The notes: generated by a model from the sequence alone, not told the origin. A stretch of DNA of 64,000 bases from Tabrizicola sp. TH137 (GCF_002855575.1 NZ_PKRQ01000006.1:62001-126000), one strand, 5' to 3'. Counted from the stretch's first letter, positions 47,374 through 56,134 are shown. Translations and numbers: made by a program.

Positions 47374-48968
47374 GGGATTTCGCAACACTCTTCGCCGCAC
47401 TGGACGGCACCACCAAGACCACGGCCAAGCTTGCTGCGCTGACCCATTACTTCCGTACGGCGGCGGAGGAAGACAGGCTCTGGACCATCGCGCTCCTTTC
47501 CGGCCGCCGCCCGAAACGGGCCGTCACGGCCACCGAACTCCGCGAATGGGCGGCCGAAGCGGCCGGGCTTCCCCTCTGGCTGTTCGAGGAAAGCTACGCC
47601 ATGGTGGGCGACCTCGCGGAAACCATCGCCCTGATCCTGCCCGCGGCGGCCACCGAGGAAAGCCCCTCCCTTTCGGACACCATCCGCGCCCTGACGGCAC
47701 TCACCGGCCAGCCGGTCGCGGCGCGCAAGGCAGCCATCCTTGGCTGGTGGGCGCGGCTTGGCACGACGGAGCGCTTTCTTTTCAACAAGTTGATCACTGG
47801 CGGCTTCCGCATGGGGGTGAGCCAAGGCCTGATGACCCGCGCCCTTTCCACCGCGACGGGGGTGGATGAGGCGGCACTGGCCCATCGCCTGATGGGCGAT
47901 TGGCAGCCCGCGACGACCAGTTTCCAATCCCTGATCCGGGATGAGGGGGAGGGCACGGCCTCCCGCCCCTATCCCTTCGCCCTCGCCTCGCCGCTGGAAG
48001 AGGGGCCAGAGGCGCTTGGCGACCCTGCCGACTGGCATGCCGAATGGAAATGGGACGGCATCCGCGGCCAGTTGATCCACCGCCCCGGCCTCCTCGCCCT
48101 CTGGTCGCGGGGGGAGGAACTGATTACCGACCGCTTTCCCGAATTCGCCCCCCTCGCCGATTTCCTGCCCGGCGGCACCGTGATCGACGGCGAAGTCCTC
48201 GCATGGGACCGCGTGAACCATCGCCCTTTGCCTTTCGCCGACCTGCAAAAGCGGATCGGGCGGAAGACCGTTCCGAAGAAACTGCTGTTGGAGGCACCTG
48301 CCCGTCTTCTGGCCTATGACCTGCTGGAGGATGGCGGCAGGGACCTGCGCAACTCTCCCTTCACCGAGCGGCAGGCACGGTTGGCGGCGATCTTGTCGGA
48401 CCTGCCGCCCGACCTGCCCCTTTCCCTTTCGCCTCCCATCACCTGCGCCGATTGGGCCGACCTTGCTGCCACACGTCAGACGGCACGGGAACGTCAGGCC
48501 GAAGGCCTTATGCTGAAACGAAAATCCTCGCCCTATTTCACCGGACGAAAGCGCGGTGACTGGTGGAAATGGAAGCTCGACCCCTTCACCCTGGATGCGG
48601 TGATGCTCTACGCGCAGGCCGGGCATGGGCGGCGGGCGAACCTCTATACCGATTTCACCTTCGCGGTGCGCGACGGCAATGCGCTGGTGCCCTTCACCAA
48701 GGCCTATTCCGGACTGACCGATGCCGAATTCGCCGAGATCACGCGCTGGGTGCAGAAGAACACGCTGGAACGCTTTGGCCCCGTCCGCCGCGTGCCGCCG
48801 GAACTGGTCTTCGAGATCGGATTCGAGGGGATACAGGAAAGCCCGCGCCACAAATCCGGCATCGCGCTGCGCTTTCCGCGCATGATCCGCTGGCGGCGCG
48901 ACAAGCCGGTGGACGAGATCGACACGCTCGATGGCCTGCGCGACCTGTTGCGCGCGACCCGGGCGTAG
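47370..48968 (+). CDS. ATP-dependent DNA ligase
   Basis: A 532-residue ligase. The nucleotidyl lysine is K227 in EWKWDGIRGQL (motif KxDG). Other motifs are DGEVLAWD, the LMLKRKSSPYFTGRKRGDWWKWKLDPF stretch with motifs IV-V, and a C-terminal OB-fold ending near PRMIRWRRDKP. The N-terminal 200 residues form a DNA-binding domain. It seals nicks, probably in stress or stationary-phase repair. The usual third and fourth partners, an Lhr-type helicase and a phosphoesterase, are not downstream. The stop codon lies inside a hairpin. Confidence 0.93.
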   Translation: MRDFATLFAALDGTTKTTAKLAALTHYFRTAAEEDRLWTIALLSGRRPKRAVTATELREWAAEAAGLPLWLFEESYAMVGDLAETIALILPAAATEESPSLSDTIRALTALTGQPVAARKAAILGWWARLGTTERFLFNKLITGGFRMGVSQGLMTRALSTATGVDEAALAHRLMGDWQPATTSFQSLIRDEGEGTASRPYPFALASPLEEGPEALGDPADWHAEWKWDGIRGQLIHRPGLLALWSRGEELITDRFPEFAPLADFLPGGTVIDGEVLAWDRVNHRPLPFADLQKRIGRKTVPKKLLLEAPARLLAYDLLEDGGRDLRNSPFTERQARLAAILSDLPPDLPLSLSPPITCADWADLAATRQTARERQAEGLMLKRKSSPYFTGRKRGDWWKWKLDPFTLDAVMLYAQAGHGRRANLYTDFTFAVRDGNALVPFTKAYSGLTDAEFAEITRWVQKNTLERFGPVRRVPPELVFEIGFEGIQESPRHKSGIALRFPRMIRWRRDKPVDEIDTLDGLRDLLRATRA

Positions 48969-48992
48969 GATGGGCAGTATTGCCCATCCTAC
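48965..48992 (+). terminator. Hairpin overlapping the ligase stop
   Basis: GTAGGATGGGCA (48965-48976) and TGCCCATCCTAC (48981-48992) form a perfect 12-bp stem with a GTAT loop. The TAG stop at 48966 is in the left arm. The core GGATGGGC resembles the hairpin at 2084. Confidence 0.7.
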
Positions 48993-49082
48993 CCGGCATC
49001 GCGCCGATTTGCGCCACCGCGCCTTGCGCCTTTGCCATCCCGCGCCCTAGATGAAGGTCAGATCACTGAACGAGGTTTCCCC

Positions 49083-50909
49083 ATGACGCTGCCCCTGCCC
49101 CGCCCCGTGTTTGACGCCAATGCCACCGGGGGCGGCCTCGGCAAGTTGCCGGACTGGGACCTAACCGACCTCTACCCCGCGCCGGATGCACCGGAATTCG
49201 CGCGTGACATGGGCTGGCTGGAAAAGGCCTGCGCCGATTTCGCGGCCAGCTACGAGGGCAAGCTTGCGACGCTCGACGCGGCCGGGCTTCTGGCCTGCGT
49301 GCAGGCCTATGAGAAGATCGACGTGATCGCAGGCCGCATCATGTCTTTCGCCGGGCTGCGCTACTATCAGAACACGATGGACAGCGAGCGGGCGAAGTTC
49401 ATGGCCGATGCGCAGGACCGCATCACAACCTTCACCACCCCGCTGGTCTTTTTCAGCCTTGAATTCAACCGCCTGGATGAAGGGCACCTGTCCGGCCTGT
49501 TGGCACAGAATGCCGACCTTGCCCGCTACAAGCCGGTTTTCGACCGGATGCGCGCGATGCGGCCCTATCAACTGTCGGACGAGCTGGAAAAATTCCTGCA
49601 TGACAATTCCGTCGTCGGGGCCAGCGCCTGGAACAAGCTGTTCGACGAGACGATGGCGGGCCTGATGTTCAAGGTCGAGGGCGAGGAAGAGGGGTTGAAC
49701 CTCGAATCCACCCTCAACCTGCTGACGGATACCGACCGCGCCAAGCGCGAGGCGGCAGCGCGGGCGCTGGCGGTGGTTTTTGACAAGAATATCAAGCTCT
49801 TCGCCCGCGTCCACAATACCTTGGCCAAGGAGAAGGAGGTCGAGGATCGCTGGCGCAAAATGCCCACGCCGCAGACCGGGCGCCACCTGTCCAACCATGT
49901 GGAACCCGAAGTGGTGGAGGCGCTGCGCAATGCCGTGGTGGCCGCCTATCCGAAGCTGTCGCATCGTTACTATCGGCTGAAGGCGAAATGGATGGGGCTG
50001 GAAAAGTTGCAGGTCTGGGACCGCAACGCCCCCCTGCCGATCGAAACACCCAAGACCGTGGATTGGGACAGCGCGACCCGGACGGTGCTGGAGGCCTATG
50101 GCGCCTTCGATCCCAAGATGGCGGATCTGGCCAAGCCCTTCTTCGAGAAGGGCTGGATCGACGCGGGCGTGAAGCCCGGCAAGGCGCCGGGGGCCTTTGC
50201 CCACCCGACGGTGACCACCGTGCACCCCTATGTGATGCTGAACTACCTCGGCAAACCGCGGGACGTGATGACTCTGGCGCATGAACTGGGCCATGGCGTG
50301 CATCAGGTGCTGGCGGCGGGTCAGGGGGAGCTTCTGTCCTCCACGCCCCTGACGCTGGCCGAAACGGCGAGCGTATTCGGCGAGATGCTGACCTTCCGCA
50401 AGCTGCTGGACGGGGCCAAGACTCCGGGCGAGCGCAAGACGCTGCTGGCGGGGAAGGTGGAGGACATGATCAATACGGTCGTCCGCCAGATCGCCTTCTA
50501 CGATTTCGAATGCAAGCTGCACGCCGCGCGCCGCGAGGGGGAACTGACGCCCGACGACATCAACGCCCTGTGGATGAGCGTGCAGGCCCAATCGCTGGGC
50601 GATGCCTTCGAATTCATGGACGGGTATGAGACCTTCTGGGCCTATATCCCGCATTTCGTGCATTCGCCCTTCTACGTCTATGCCTATGCCTTCGGCGACG
50701 GGCTGGTGAATGCGCTCTATGCCGCCTATGCGGATGGGCTGCCGGATTTTCAGGCCAAGTATTTCGAGATGCTCAAGGCGGGCGGATCGAAGCACCACAA
50801 GGAACTTCTGGCCCCCTTCGGCCTTGACGCCAGCGATCCGAAATTCTGGGACAAGGGGCTGTCAATGATCGCGGGATTCATCGACGAGTTGGAGGCGATG
50901 GAGGGCTGA
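49083..50909 (+). CDS. pepF: M3-family oligoendopeptidase F
   Basis: A 608-residue zinc peptidase. The metal motif is H400-E-L-G-H404 (TLAHELGHGVHQVLA), with the third ligand region in LAETASVFGEML. Domains upstream (WDLTDLYPAPDAPEF and YHRYYRLKAKW-like helices) fit the PepF/M3B family. It cleaves short peptides in the cytoplasm. The start at 49083 is supported by GAGGTTTCC upstream and family length. A strong hairpin follows the gene. Confidence 0.93.
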   Translation: MTLPLPRPVFDANATGGGLGKLPDWDLTDLYPAPDAPEFARDMGWLEKACADFAASYEGKLATLDAAGLLACVQAYEKIDVIAGRIMSFAGLRYYQNTMDSERAKFMADAQDRITTFTTPLVFFSLEFNRLDEGHLSGLLAQNADLARYKPVFDRMRAMRPYQLSDELEKFLHDNSVVGASAWNKLFDETMAGLMFKVEGEEEGLNLESTLNLLTDTDRAKREAAARALAVVFDKNIKLFARVHNTLAKEKEVEDRWRKMPTPQTGRHLSNHVEPEVVEALRNAVVAAYPKLSHRYYRLKAKWMGLEKLQVWDRNAPLPIETPKTVDWDSATRTVLEAYGAFDPKMADLAKPFFEKGWIDAGVKPGKAPGAFAHPTVTTVHPYVMLNYLGKPRDVMTLAHELGHGVHQVLAAGQGELLSSTPLTLAETASVFGEMLTFRKLLDGAKTPGERKTLLAGKVEDMINTVVRQIAFYDFECKLHAARREGELTPDDINALWMSVQAQSLGDAFEFMDGYETFWAYIPHFVHSPFYVYAYAFGDGLVNALYAAYADGLPDFQAKYFEMLKAGGSKHHKELLAPFGLDASDPKFWDKGLSMIAGFIDELEAMEG

Positions 50910-50930
50910 TCCGGCCCTGCCGACGGGAAG

Positions 50931-50968
50931 AAAGGGGCCACGGGCAAGGGATTGCCCGTGGCCCCTTT
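50931..50968. terminator. Strong bidirectional terminator
   Basis: AAAGGGGCCACGGGCA (50931-50946) and TGCCCGTGGCCCCTTT (50953-50968) form a perfect 16-bp stem with a 6-nt loop, with A and T tails on the two sides. It lies between the convergent pepF and oxidoreductase genes. Confidence 0.9.
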
Positions 50969-50974
50969 ATCTTG

Positions 50975-51958
50975 TCACCAGCTGATTTCGCGTGCCGTTT
51001 CAAAGGCTTTGTCGATCATGACCTGCGTGCCGCGGGTGAATTCCAGCGGGCAGGGATAGGCGACGCCGGTGCGGATGGACTTTCCGAAGTTTTCCACCTG
51101 CAACTTGTAGTGATTGGCAGCCGGCCAGCGTTCCGAGGTGACGGTCTGGTTCTGGTGCAACTCGATCCGTGCCTCGGCGAAGAGATTGGCGTTGAAGGGG
51201 CCGTTGGCGACTTTCAGAAGGCCCTTGTCGCCGTGGAAGGTCACCTCCTGCCGGTTCTGAAGGCGCATGGAGGTCATGGCCGTATAGGTCGCGCGGCCCA
51301 GCGGGCCTTCGAGGATGGCGTCCACCTCGGCCCAGACATCGACCCCGTTCTCGCGGATCATGCGGCAAGAGAGATCCGTCGCCTCGGCCCCGGTCACGAA
51401 ACGGGCCGAGCCATAGGTATAGACCCCGATGTCGCGAATGCCGCCGCCGCCGGTTTCGGGGCGGTTGCGGATGTTCTGCGTTTCCTCGGCATTGTTGTAG
51501 GAAAAGAAGGCATCGACGTGCCGCAACTTGCCGATGGCCCCGCCCTGCACCAGTTCCCGCGCCCGGATCCATTGCGGGTGATGGACGATCATATAGGCCT
51601 CGGCCGCCAGAAGGCCGGTACGGTCGCGTTCGGCGATGATCGTGTCGATCTCTTCGGCCTTCATCGCGATGGGCTTTTCGGTCAGCACATGCTTTCCCGC
51701 CCGGAGCGCCTTCAGCGTCCAGTCCACATGCAGGTGGTTGGGCAAAGGGATGTAGATGGCGTCGATGGTCGGATCGGCGAGAAGGTCGTCATAGGTCATC
51801 TGCGCAAGGCCGGGACAGAAATCCCAGCCCGTGGCGCTGCCGGGGGACGAGGTGCCGAGGGCGGCAAGGATGGCGTTTTCGGCCATGTGGATGGCGGGGG
51901 CCATCTGTTCGCGGGCGAATTTGGCGTTGCCCAGCACGCCCCAGCGGACGGGTTTCAT
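50975..51958 (-). CDS. Gfo/Idh/MocA-family oxidoreductase
   Basis: A 327-residue NAD(P)-dependent dehydrogenase. The N-terminal VRWGVLGNAKFAREQMAPAI is the nucleotide-binding region. TIDAIYIPLPNHLH and VLTEKPIAMKAEE carry the conserved EKP motif. GIRDIGVYTYGSARF is the usual active-site Asp-Gly-Tyr block. The family acts on sugars, inositols and pseudo-sugars. No transporter or sugar gene is adjacent, so the substrate is unknown. It is distinct from the sugar 1-dehydrogenase at 29.5 kb. Confidence 0.87.
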   Translation of the reverse strand: MKPVRWGVLGNAKFAREQMAPAIHMAENAILAALGTSSPGSATGWDFCPGLAQMTYDDLLADPTIDAIYIPLPNHLHVDWTLKALRAGKHVLTEKPIAMKAEEIDTIIAERDRTGLLAAEAYMIVHHPQWIRARELVQGGAIGKLRHVDAFFSYNNAEETQNIRNRPETGGGGIRDIGVYTYGSARFVTGAEATDLSCRMIRENGVDVWAEVDAILEGPLGRATYTAMTSMRLQNRQEVTFHGDKGLLKVANGPFNANLFAEARIELHQNQTVTSERWPAANHYKLQVENFGKSIRTGVAYPCPLEFTRGTQVMIDKAFETAREISW

Positions 51959-52019
51959 CGCATCTCCTCCTGTCTGATGTTGCGGCGCAGGCTAGGGCGC
52001 GGCGCCGGGCGGCGCAAGG

Positions 52020-52790
52020 TCAGTCGGTCTTCTTCAGGCGCGCGAGGATCTGGCCGCGCGCCACGAAGAGGATGCCGCCCAGATAGGCGACCGAAAGAGC
52101 AAGAAGGGTGACCCAAGGGTAGGTGAGCAACGCCGCGATGATGGCAGCGAGCCCCACGAGGATGTAGCGCGCATCTTCGGCATAGAAGGTGACGCGCTTG
52201 AGCGAGGGGGTGCGGATGCGGCTGATCATCAGCGCGCCCATGGCCACCATCCAGAGCGCGACGGCCATCGGCGGCAGGCGGACATCGCCGGGGAAGCAGA
52301 AGGCAAGGTAGATCGGGGCCAGCACCAGCATGGCCCCGGCCGGCGACGGCACGCCGATGAAGGAGGTGCGTTCCGCCGGTTCGTCGCCATCGCTGCGCTT
52401 GTTGCCGACATTGAAGCGGGCAAGGCGCAGCATGCAGCAGATGGCATAGATCAGGACCGCGATCCAGCCCAGCGAGGCCTCGCCCTTCAGGCCCCAGAGA
52501 TAGAGGACGATGCCGGGGGTCACGCCGAAATTGACGAAATCGCCAAGGCTGTCGAGTTCCGCGCCGATCGCGCTTTCGGATTTGAGCATCCGGGCGAGGC
52601 GGCCATCCAGCGCGTCCAGTGCGGCGGCGAGGCCGATCAGGGCGACGGCAGTGGCGATATGGCCGTCGATGGCGAAGCGGATCGCGGTCAGGCCCGCGCA
52701 GAGGCCGAGGATCGAGACGAGGTTCGGCAGAAGTTGCAGTATGTGCAGCTTGCGGCGGGGGCGCGGCGTCTCGTCCATCGGCATGGTCAT
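52020..52790 (-). CDS. pssA: CDP-diacylglycerol-serine O-phosphatidyltransferase PssA
   Basis: A 256-residue inner-membrane enzyme. The CDP-alcohol phosphatidyltransferase motif DxxDGxxARxxxxxxxxGxxxDxxxD is complete ([26 protein letters not shown]). Six or more hydrophobic segments follow. It makes phosphatidylserine, the precursor that Psd turns into phosphatidylethanolamine. The psd gene precedes it with a 4-bp overlap, so both steps are cotranscribed. Confidence 0.95.
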   Translation of the reverse strand: MTMPMDETPRPRRKLHILQLLPNLVSILGLCAGLTAIRFAIDGHIATAVALIGLAAALDALDGRLARMLKSESAIGAELDSLGDFVNFGVTPGIVLYLWGLKGEASLGWIAVLIYAICCMLRLARFNVGNKRSDGDEPAERTSFIGVPSPAGAMLVLAPIYLAFCFPGDVRLPPMAVALWMVAMGALMISRIRTPSLKRVTFYAEDARYILVGLAAIIAALLTYPWVTLLALSVAYLGGILFVARGQILARLKKTD

Positions 52791-53479
52791 TCCATCCGGG
52801 CGATGCGCTGGGGGCTGGGCTGGCCGATGGTGGCGATTATGGTTTCGCCCGCGATGCAGGTCTGGCCCAGCGCCACCTGCGGTTCTACCCCGTCGGGCAG
52901 GTAGATATCGAGGCGGGAGCCGAAGCGGATCAGGCCGAAGCGTTCACCTGTGCGCAACTCCTGCCCCTTGACGGCAAAGCAGAGGATGCGGCGGGCGACG
53001 AGGCCGGCGATCTGCACCACGGCGATGGAACGGCCATCGGCCATGTCGATGCGGATCGAGTTGCGCTCATTGTCCACCGACGCCTTGTCGAGCGAGGCGT
53101 TCAGGAACTTGCCGGGGCGGTAGGCGATTTCCGAGACGCGGCCCGCGATGGGGGCGCGGTTCACATGGCAGTTGAAGACCGACATGAAGACGGAGACGCG
53201 CATCAGCGCATCCGGCCCCATGCCCAGTTCCGGTGGCGGCACGGCGCGTTCGATGAGGGAGACGACACCATCGGCGGGGCTGACCATGAGGCCCGCATTG
53301 GTGGGCACGGCGCGCTTGGGATCGCGGAAGAAGTAATAGCACCAGACGGTTAGCCCGACACCCACCCAACCCAGCGGGTCCCAGATCCAGAACAGGACCA
53401 GCGTCACGGCGGCGAAGGCCGCGACGAAACGGATGCCTTCGCGGTGCATCGGCTTGATGAAGGTTTCGAGCATGGTCAT
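52787..53479 (-). CDS. psd: Phosphatidylserine decarboxylase Psd
   Basis: A 230-residue proenzyme. One or two membrane segments lie near residues 15-55. The cleavage site is in RFGSRLD: autocleavage between Gly and Ser makes the pyruvoyl prosthetic group. The conserved [16 protein letters not shown] is present. The size is that of the short alphaproteobacterial type rather than the long E. coli type. Start 53479 has GGAGACC as ribosome site; ATG at 53473 is an alternative. First gene of the psd-pssA operon. Confidence 0.95.
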   Translation of the reverse strand: MTMLETFIKPMHREGIRFVAAFAAVTLVLFWIWDPLGWVGVGLTVWCYYFFRDPKRAVPTNAGLMVSPADGVVSLIERAVPPPELGMGPDALMRVSVFMSVFNCHVNRAPIAGRVSEIAYRPGKFLNASLDKASVDNERNSIRIDMADGRSIAVVQIAGLVARRILCFAVKGQELRTGERFGLIRFGSRLDIYLPDGVEPQVALGQTCIAGETIIATIGQPSPQRIARME

Positions 53480-53551
53480 CGGCGGTCTCCGTCTTTCCTG
53501 CCCTCTACCCCTGTCGGGGGGCCGAGGCAACGGTTGCAAGGGTCGCGGCAT

Positions 53552-53590
53552 GGAAAACGGCGGCCGGGGCTGGCCCGACCGCCGTTTTCC
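53552..53590 (-). terminator. rpoH terminator
   Basis: GGAAAACGGCGG (53552-53563) and CCGCCGTTTTCC (53579-53590) form a perfect 12-bp stem. It lies 53 bp after the rpoH stop in the direction of transcription and before psd, so it separates the two units. Confidence 0.75.
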
Positions 53591-53596
53591 GGACTG

Positions 53597-53611
53597 TTAA
53601 TCAATCGTTAA
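53597..53611. promoter_or_regulatory. TTAA-N7-TTAA box (CtrA-type)
   Basis: TTAA (53597-53600), 7 bp, TTAA (53608-53611), followed by C. This is the full consensus spacing of the alphaproteobacterial cell-cycle regulator CtrA. It lies in the rpoH-psd spacer. A chance AT-rich match is possible. Confidence 0.3.
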
Positions 53612-53642
53612 CAATCAGCGAAACTGTCGCCCTTTCCATGGC

Positions 53643-54539
53643 TTAGGCGGGGATAACCATCCCTTTGCCCTTGGCCAGTTCGCGCATCCGGGCCTGCAAC
53701 TTTTCGAAGGCGCGGACCTCGATCTGGCGGATGCGTTCGCGGCTGACGCCGTAGCTTTCCGACAGTTCCTCCAGCGTGACCGGCACTTCGGCCAGACGGC
53801 GCTGCATCAGGATGTCCTTCTCACGCTCGTTCAGCACGGCCATGGCCTGCACCAGCAGGGCGCGGCGGGCGTCAAGCTCGTCGCGTTCTTCATAGGCGCC
53901 GGCTTGATCGCTGTCCTCATCCTCCAGCCAATCCTGCCATTGCGTCGCGCCTTCGCCATCGGACCCCACCGTCGCGTTAAGCGAGGCGTCGGAGCCGGAG
54001 AGGCGGCGGTTCATGTCGATGACCTCTTCCTCGGTCACCGAAAGGTCCTTGGCGATCTGGGCCACGTTTTCGGGGCGGAGATCACCCTCTTCCAGCGCGC
54101 CGACCTTGGCCTTGGCCTTGCGCAGGTTGAAGAAGAGCTTCTTCTGCGCGGAGGTTGTGCCGAGTTTCACCAGCGACCAGGACCGCAGGATATACTCCTG
54201 GATCGAGGCGCGGATCCACCACATGGCATAGGTGGCCAGGCGGAAGCCCTTTTCGGGATCGAACCGCTTGACCGCCTGCATCAGGCCGACATTGGCCTCG
54301 GAGATGACTTCGGCCTGCGGCAGGCCATAGCCGCGATAGCCCATTGCGATCTTGGCGGCGAGGCGGAGGTGCGAGGTGACGAGCTGGTGCGCGGCACCGG
54401 CATCCTGATGATCGACCCAGCGCTTGGCCAGCATGTATTCCTGTTCCGGCTCCAGCAGCGGAAACTTGCGGATTTCCTGAAGGTAACGGTTCAGACCCTG
54501 TTCCGGGCTGGGTGCGGGAAGATTCTGGTAGGTGCTCAT
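53643..54539 (-). CDS. rpoH: RNA polymerase sigma factor RpoH
   Basis: A 298-residue sigma-70 group factor without region 1.1. Region 2 contains NVGLMQAVKRFDPEKGFRLATYAMWWIRASIQEY. The RpoH box QKKLFFNLRKAK follows. Region 4 ends VTLEELSESYGVSRERIRQIEVRAFEKLQ. It directs transcription of heat-shock and oxidative-stress genes. Alphaproteobacteria often have two paralogues; which one this is cannot be decided here. A heat-shock-like promoter lies 58 bp upstream. Confidence 0.95.
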   Translation of the reverse strand: MSTYQNLPAPSPEQGLNRYLQEIRKFPLLEPEQEYMLAKRWVDHQDAGAAHQLVTSHLRLAAKIAMGYRGYGLPQAEVISEANVGLMQAVKRFDPEKGFRLATYAMWWIRASIQEYILRSWSLVKLGTTSAQKKLFFNLRKAKAKVGALEEGDLRPENVAQIAKDLSVTEEEVIDMNRRLSGSDASLNATVGSDGEGATQWQDWLEDEDSDQAGAYEERDELDARRALLVQAMAVLNEREKDILMQRRLAEVPVTLEELSESYGVSRERIRQIEVRAFEKLQARMRELAKGKGMVIPA

Positions 54540-54596
54540 GTCGTGCCCCCTGTTCTGTGCCCCGGGTCTTTCTCAGAAGCCCCCGAGGACTGGCGA

Positions 54597-54625
54597 AGAT
54601 GGGAAGGCCGGAGTGCAAGTTCAAG
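54597..54625 (-). promoter_or_regulatory. Sigma-32-type promoter upstream of rpoH
   Basis: On the minus strand CTTGAA (54625-54620), a 15-bp spacer and TCCCATCT (54604-54597) match the CTTGAA / CCCCATnT pattern of RpoH promoters. The start of rpoH is 58 bp downstream. This suggests autoregulation. Confidence 0.45.
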
Positions 54626-54722
54626 GCCAGCTTCCCTTTCCACGTTACATGGGAAAGGTTCCGGTAGCGTTAAAGCCAAGGTTTCGTGCGGTCACGCACA
54701 TGTCAGGCATTGTTTCAAGAGA

Positions 54723-55769
54723 TCAGCGCGCGGATCGCAGGGCTTCGACAAGGGCGGCCATGTCGGGCGGCAGGGGGCTTTCGAATTCGAGTGCCTCGCC
54801 GGAGACGGGGTGAAGGAAGCCGAGCGTCGCGGCATGTAGGGCCTGCCGGGGGAAGGCATTGCCCATGTCGGCGGCACGCTCGCCCACCGCCTTGGGCGAG
54901 AGGCGGCGGCGGCCGCCATAGGTCTGATCGCCCAGAAGGCCGTGGCCGGCATGGGCCATGTGGACGCGGATCTGATGGGTGCGCCCGGTTTCGAGCCAGC
55001 AGTCGATCAGGGCGGCGGCATCGCCGAAGGTTTCGACGACGCGGGCGCGGGTGACGGCATGGCGGCCCGCGCCATCCCAGACGACGGCCTGACGCTGGCG
55101 GTCGGTCTTGTGGCGGGCGAGGCCGGTGGCGATGCGCAGGATGCCGCCCTGTTCGAAACTCACCCCCCGCGTGCACCGCAGGCGGGGATCGGCGGCATCG
55201 GGCACGCCATGGACAAGGGCGATGTAATGGCGCGTAACGCTATGATCTTCGAACTGTTTTGCAAGGCCATGATGGGCGCGGTCAGATTTCGCGACGACGA
55301 GAAGGCCGGTTGTATCCTTGTCGATGCGATGGACGATGCCGGGGCGTTTCTCGCCGCCGATGCCCGACAGCGTGTCGCCGCAATGATGCAGCAGCGCGTT
55401 GACCAGCGTGCCGCTGGGCGAGCCCGGCGCGGGGTGGACGACCATTCCGGCGGGTTTGTCGATCACGATCAGATCGGCGTCTTCGTAGAGGATCGTGAGG
55501 GGGATGTCTTCGGGCCGGGCATCATATTCCTCGGCCGGGGCGAGGAGGAGGGTATAGGCCTCGCCCTCTGTCACGCGGGTCTTGGGATCGGTGACGGGGG
55601 TGCCGTCCTTCAGCACATCCCCTTCGGCGATCATCTTCATCAGGCGCGAGCGGGACAGGGCGGCTTCCTCTGGCACCTCGCGCGCCAGCGCCTTATCAAG
55701 ACGGTCAGGCGGGTTTTCCCCGATGGTGACGGTCAGGGTGGCGACGCCCTCTTCGGAAAGGTCTTGCAT
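54723..55769 (-). CDS. RluA-family pseudouridine synthase (RluD-like)
   Basis: A 348-residue protein with an N-terminal S4 domain (RLDKALAREVPEE, then SRSRLMKMIAEGDVLKDG) and a catalytic domain with HRIDKDTTGLLVVAK, which contains the active-site Asp. GRTHQIRVHMAHAGHGLLGD is a second conserved block. The S4 plus catalytic arrangement points to RluD, which modifies 23S rRNA helix 69. The start codon at 55769 overlaps the divergent start at 55768. AGGAG lies 9 nt upstream, inside the opposite gene. Confidence 0.92.
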   Translation of the reverse strand: MQDLSEEGVATLTVTIGENPPDRLDKALAREVPEEAALSRSRLMKMIAEGDVLKDGTPVTDPKTRVTEGEAYTLLLAPAEEYDARPEDIPLTILYEDADLIVIDKPAGMVVHPAPGSPSGTLVNALLHHCGDTLSGIGGEKRPGIVHRIDKDTTGLLVVAKSDRAHHGLAKQFEDHSVTRHYIALVHGVPDAADPRLRCTRGVSFEQGGILRIATGLARHKTDRQRQAVVWDGAGRHAVTRARVVETFGDAAALIDCWLETGRTHQIRVHMAHAGHGLLGDQTYGGRRRLSPKAVGERAADMGNAFPRQALHAATLGFLHPVSGEALEFESPLPPDMAALVEALRSAR

Positions 55770-56067
55770 GGACGACACTCCTGACACGGGCGCGTTGCCG
55801 CCCAGCCTGATTTTCCTGAAATGGCTCGTGATCGTGTTGATGGTCACGATGATCGGGGGTGTCATAACCATCGTCGGGCTGCTTGTCACCCGGATGCCGG
55901 ATGGATCTTCGGTGGGGGTGCCGGAGGCGGTGGTGTTGCCGGAGGGGGAGCGGGCGGCGGCGGTGACGGTGGCGGTGGGGATGCTGCTGGTGGTCACGGA
56001 AAGCCAACGTTTATTGGTGTTTGACCGCATGGGGACGCTGATCCGCGAGGTTGATCTGGCGGAATGA
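55768..56067 (+). CDS. Small single-pass membrane protein (DUF6476-like)
   Basis: A 99-residue protein with one strong membrane segment (about residues 15-41: FLKWLVIVLMVTMIGGVITIVGLLV) followed by RMP and a short soluble beta-rich tail (ESQRLLVFDRMGTLIREVDL). I associate it with the DUF6476 family, of unknown function. It is divergent from the RluD-like gene, and the two ATG codons overlap by 2 bases. GGAAAGG lies 8-14 nt upstream. Copy C of the 12-bp repeat starts 13 bp after its stop. Confidence 0.75.
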   Translation: MDDTPDTGALPPSLIFLKWLVIVLMVTMIGGVITIVGLLVTRMPDGSSVGVPEAVVLPEGERAAAVTVAVGMLLVVTESQRLLVFDRMGTLIREVDLAE

Positions 56068-56080
56068 GGGCTGCGGCGGC

Positions 56081-56134
56081 TGTGCCGTAAGCTGTGCCGC
56101 ATTCTGTGCCGCAAACTGTGGCCACGCAGCGGGC
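56081..56134 (+). repeat. 12-bp periodic TGTGCCG element, copy C
   Basis: TGTGCCGTAAGC (56081), TGTGCCGCATTC (56093), TGTGCCGCAAAC (56105), then TGTGGCCACGCAGCGGGC (56117-56134). The unit spacing is exactly 12 bp. It is followed by the extended flank shared with copy B. Confidence 0.75.

Noticed and set aside
47370-48968. Replication origin at the skew switch
   Set aside because: No dnaA gene, no DnaA-box cluster and no AT-rich unwinding region were seen, so only the skew change is reported.
54541-54575. Possible fifth copy of the 12-bp repeat (TGCCCC and TGTGCC units upstream of rpoH)
   Set aside because: Only partial similarity, no CGCAAAC cores and no terminal TGTGGCCA unit, so it is probably chance.
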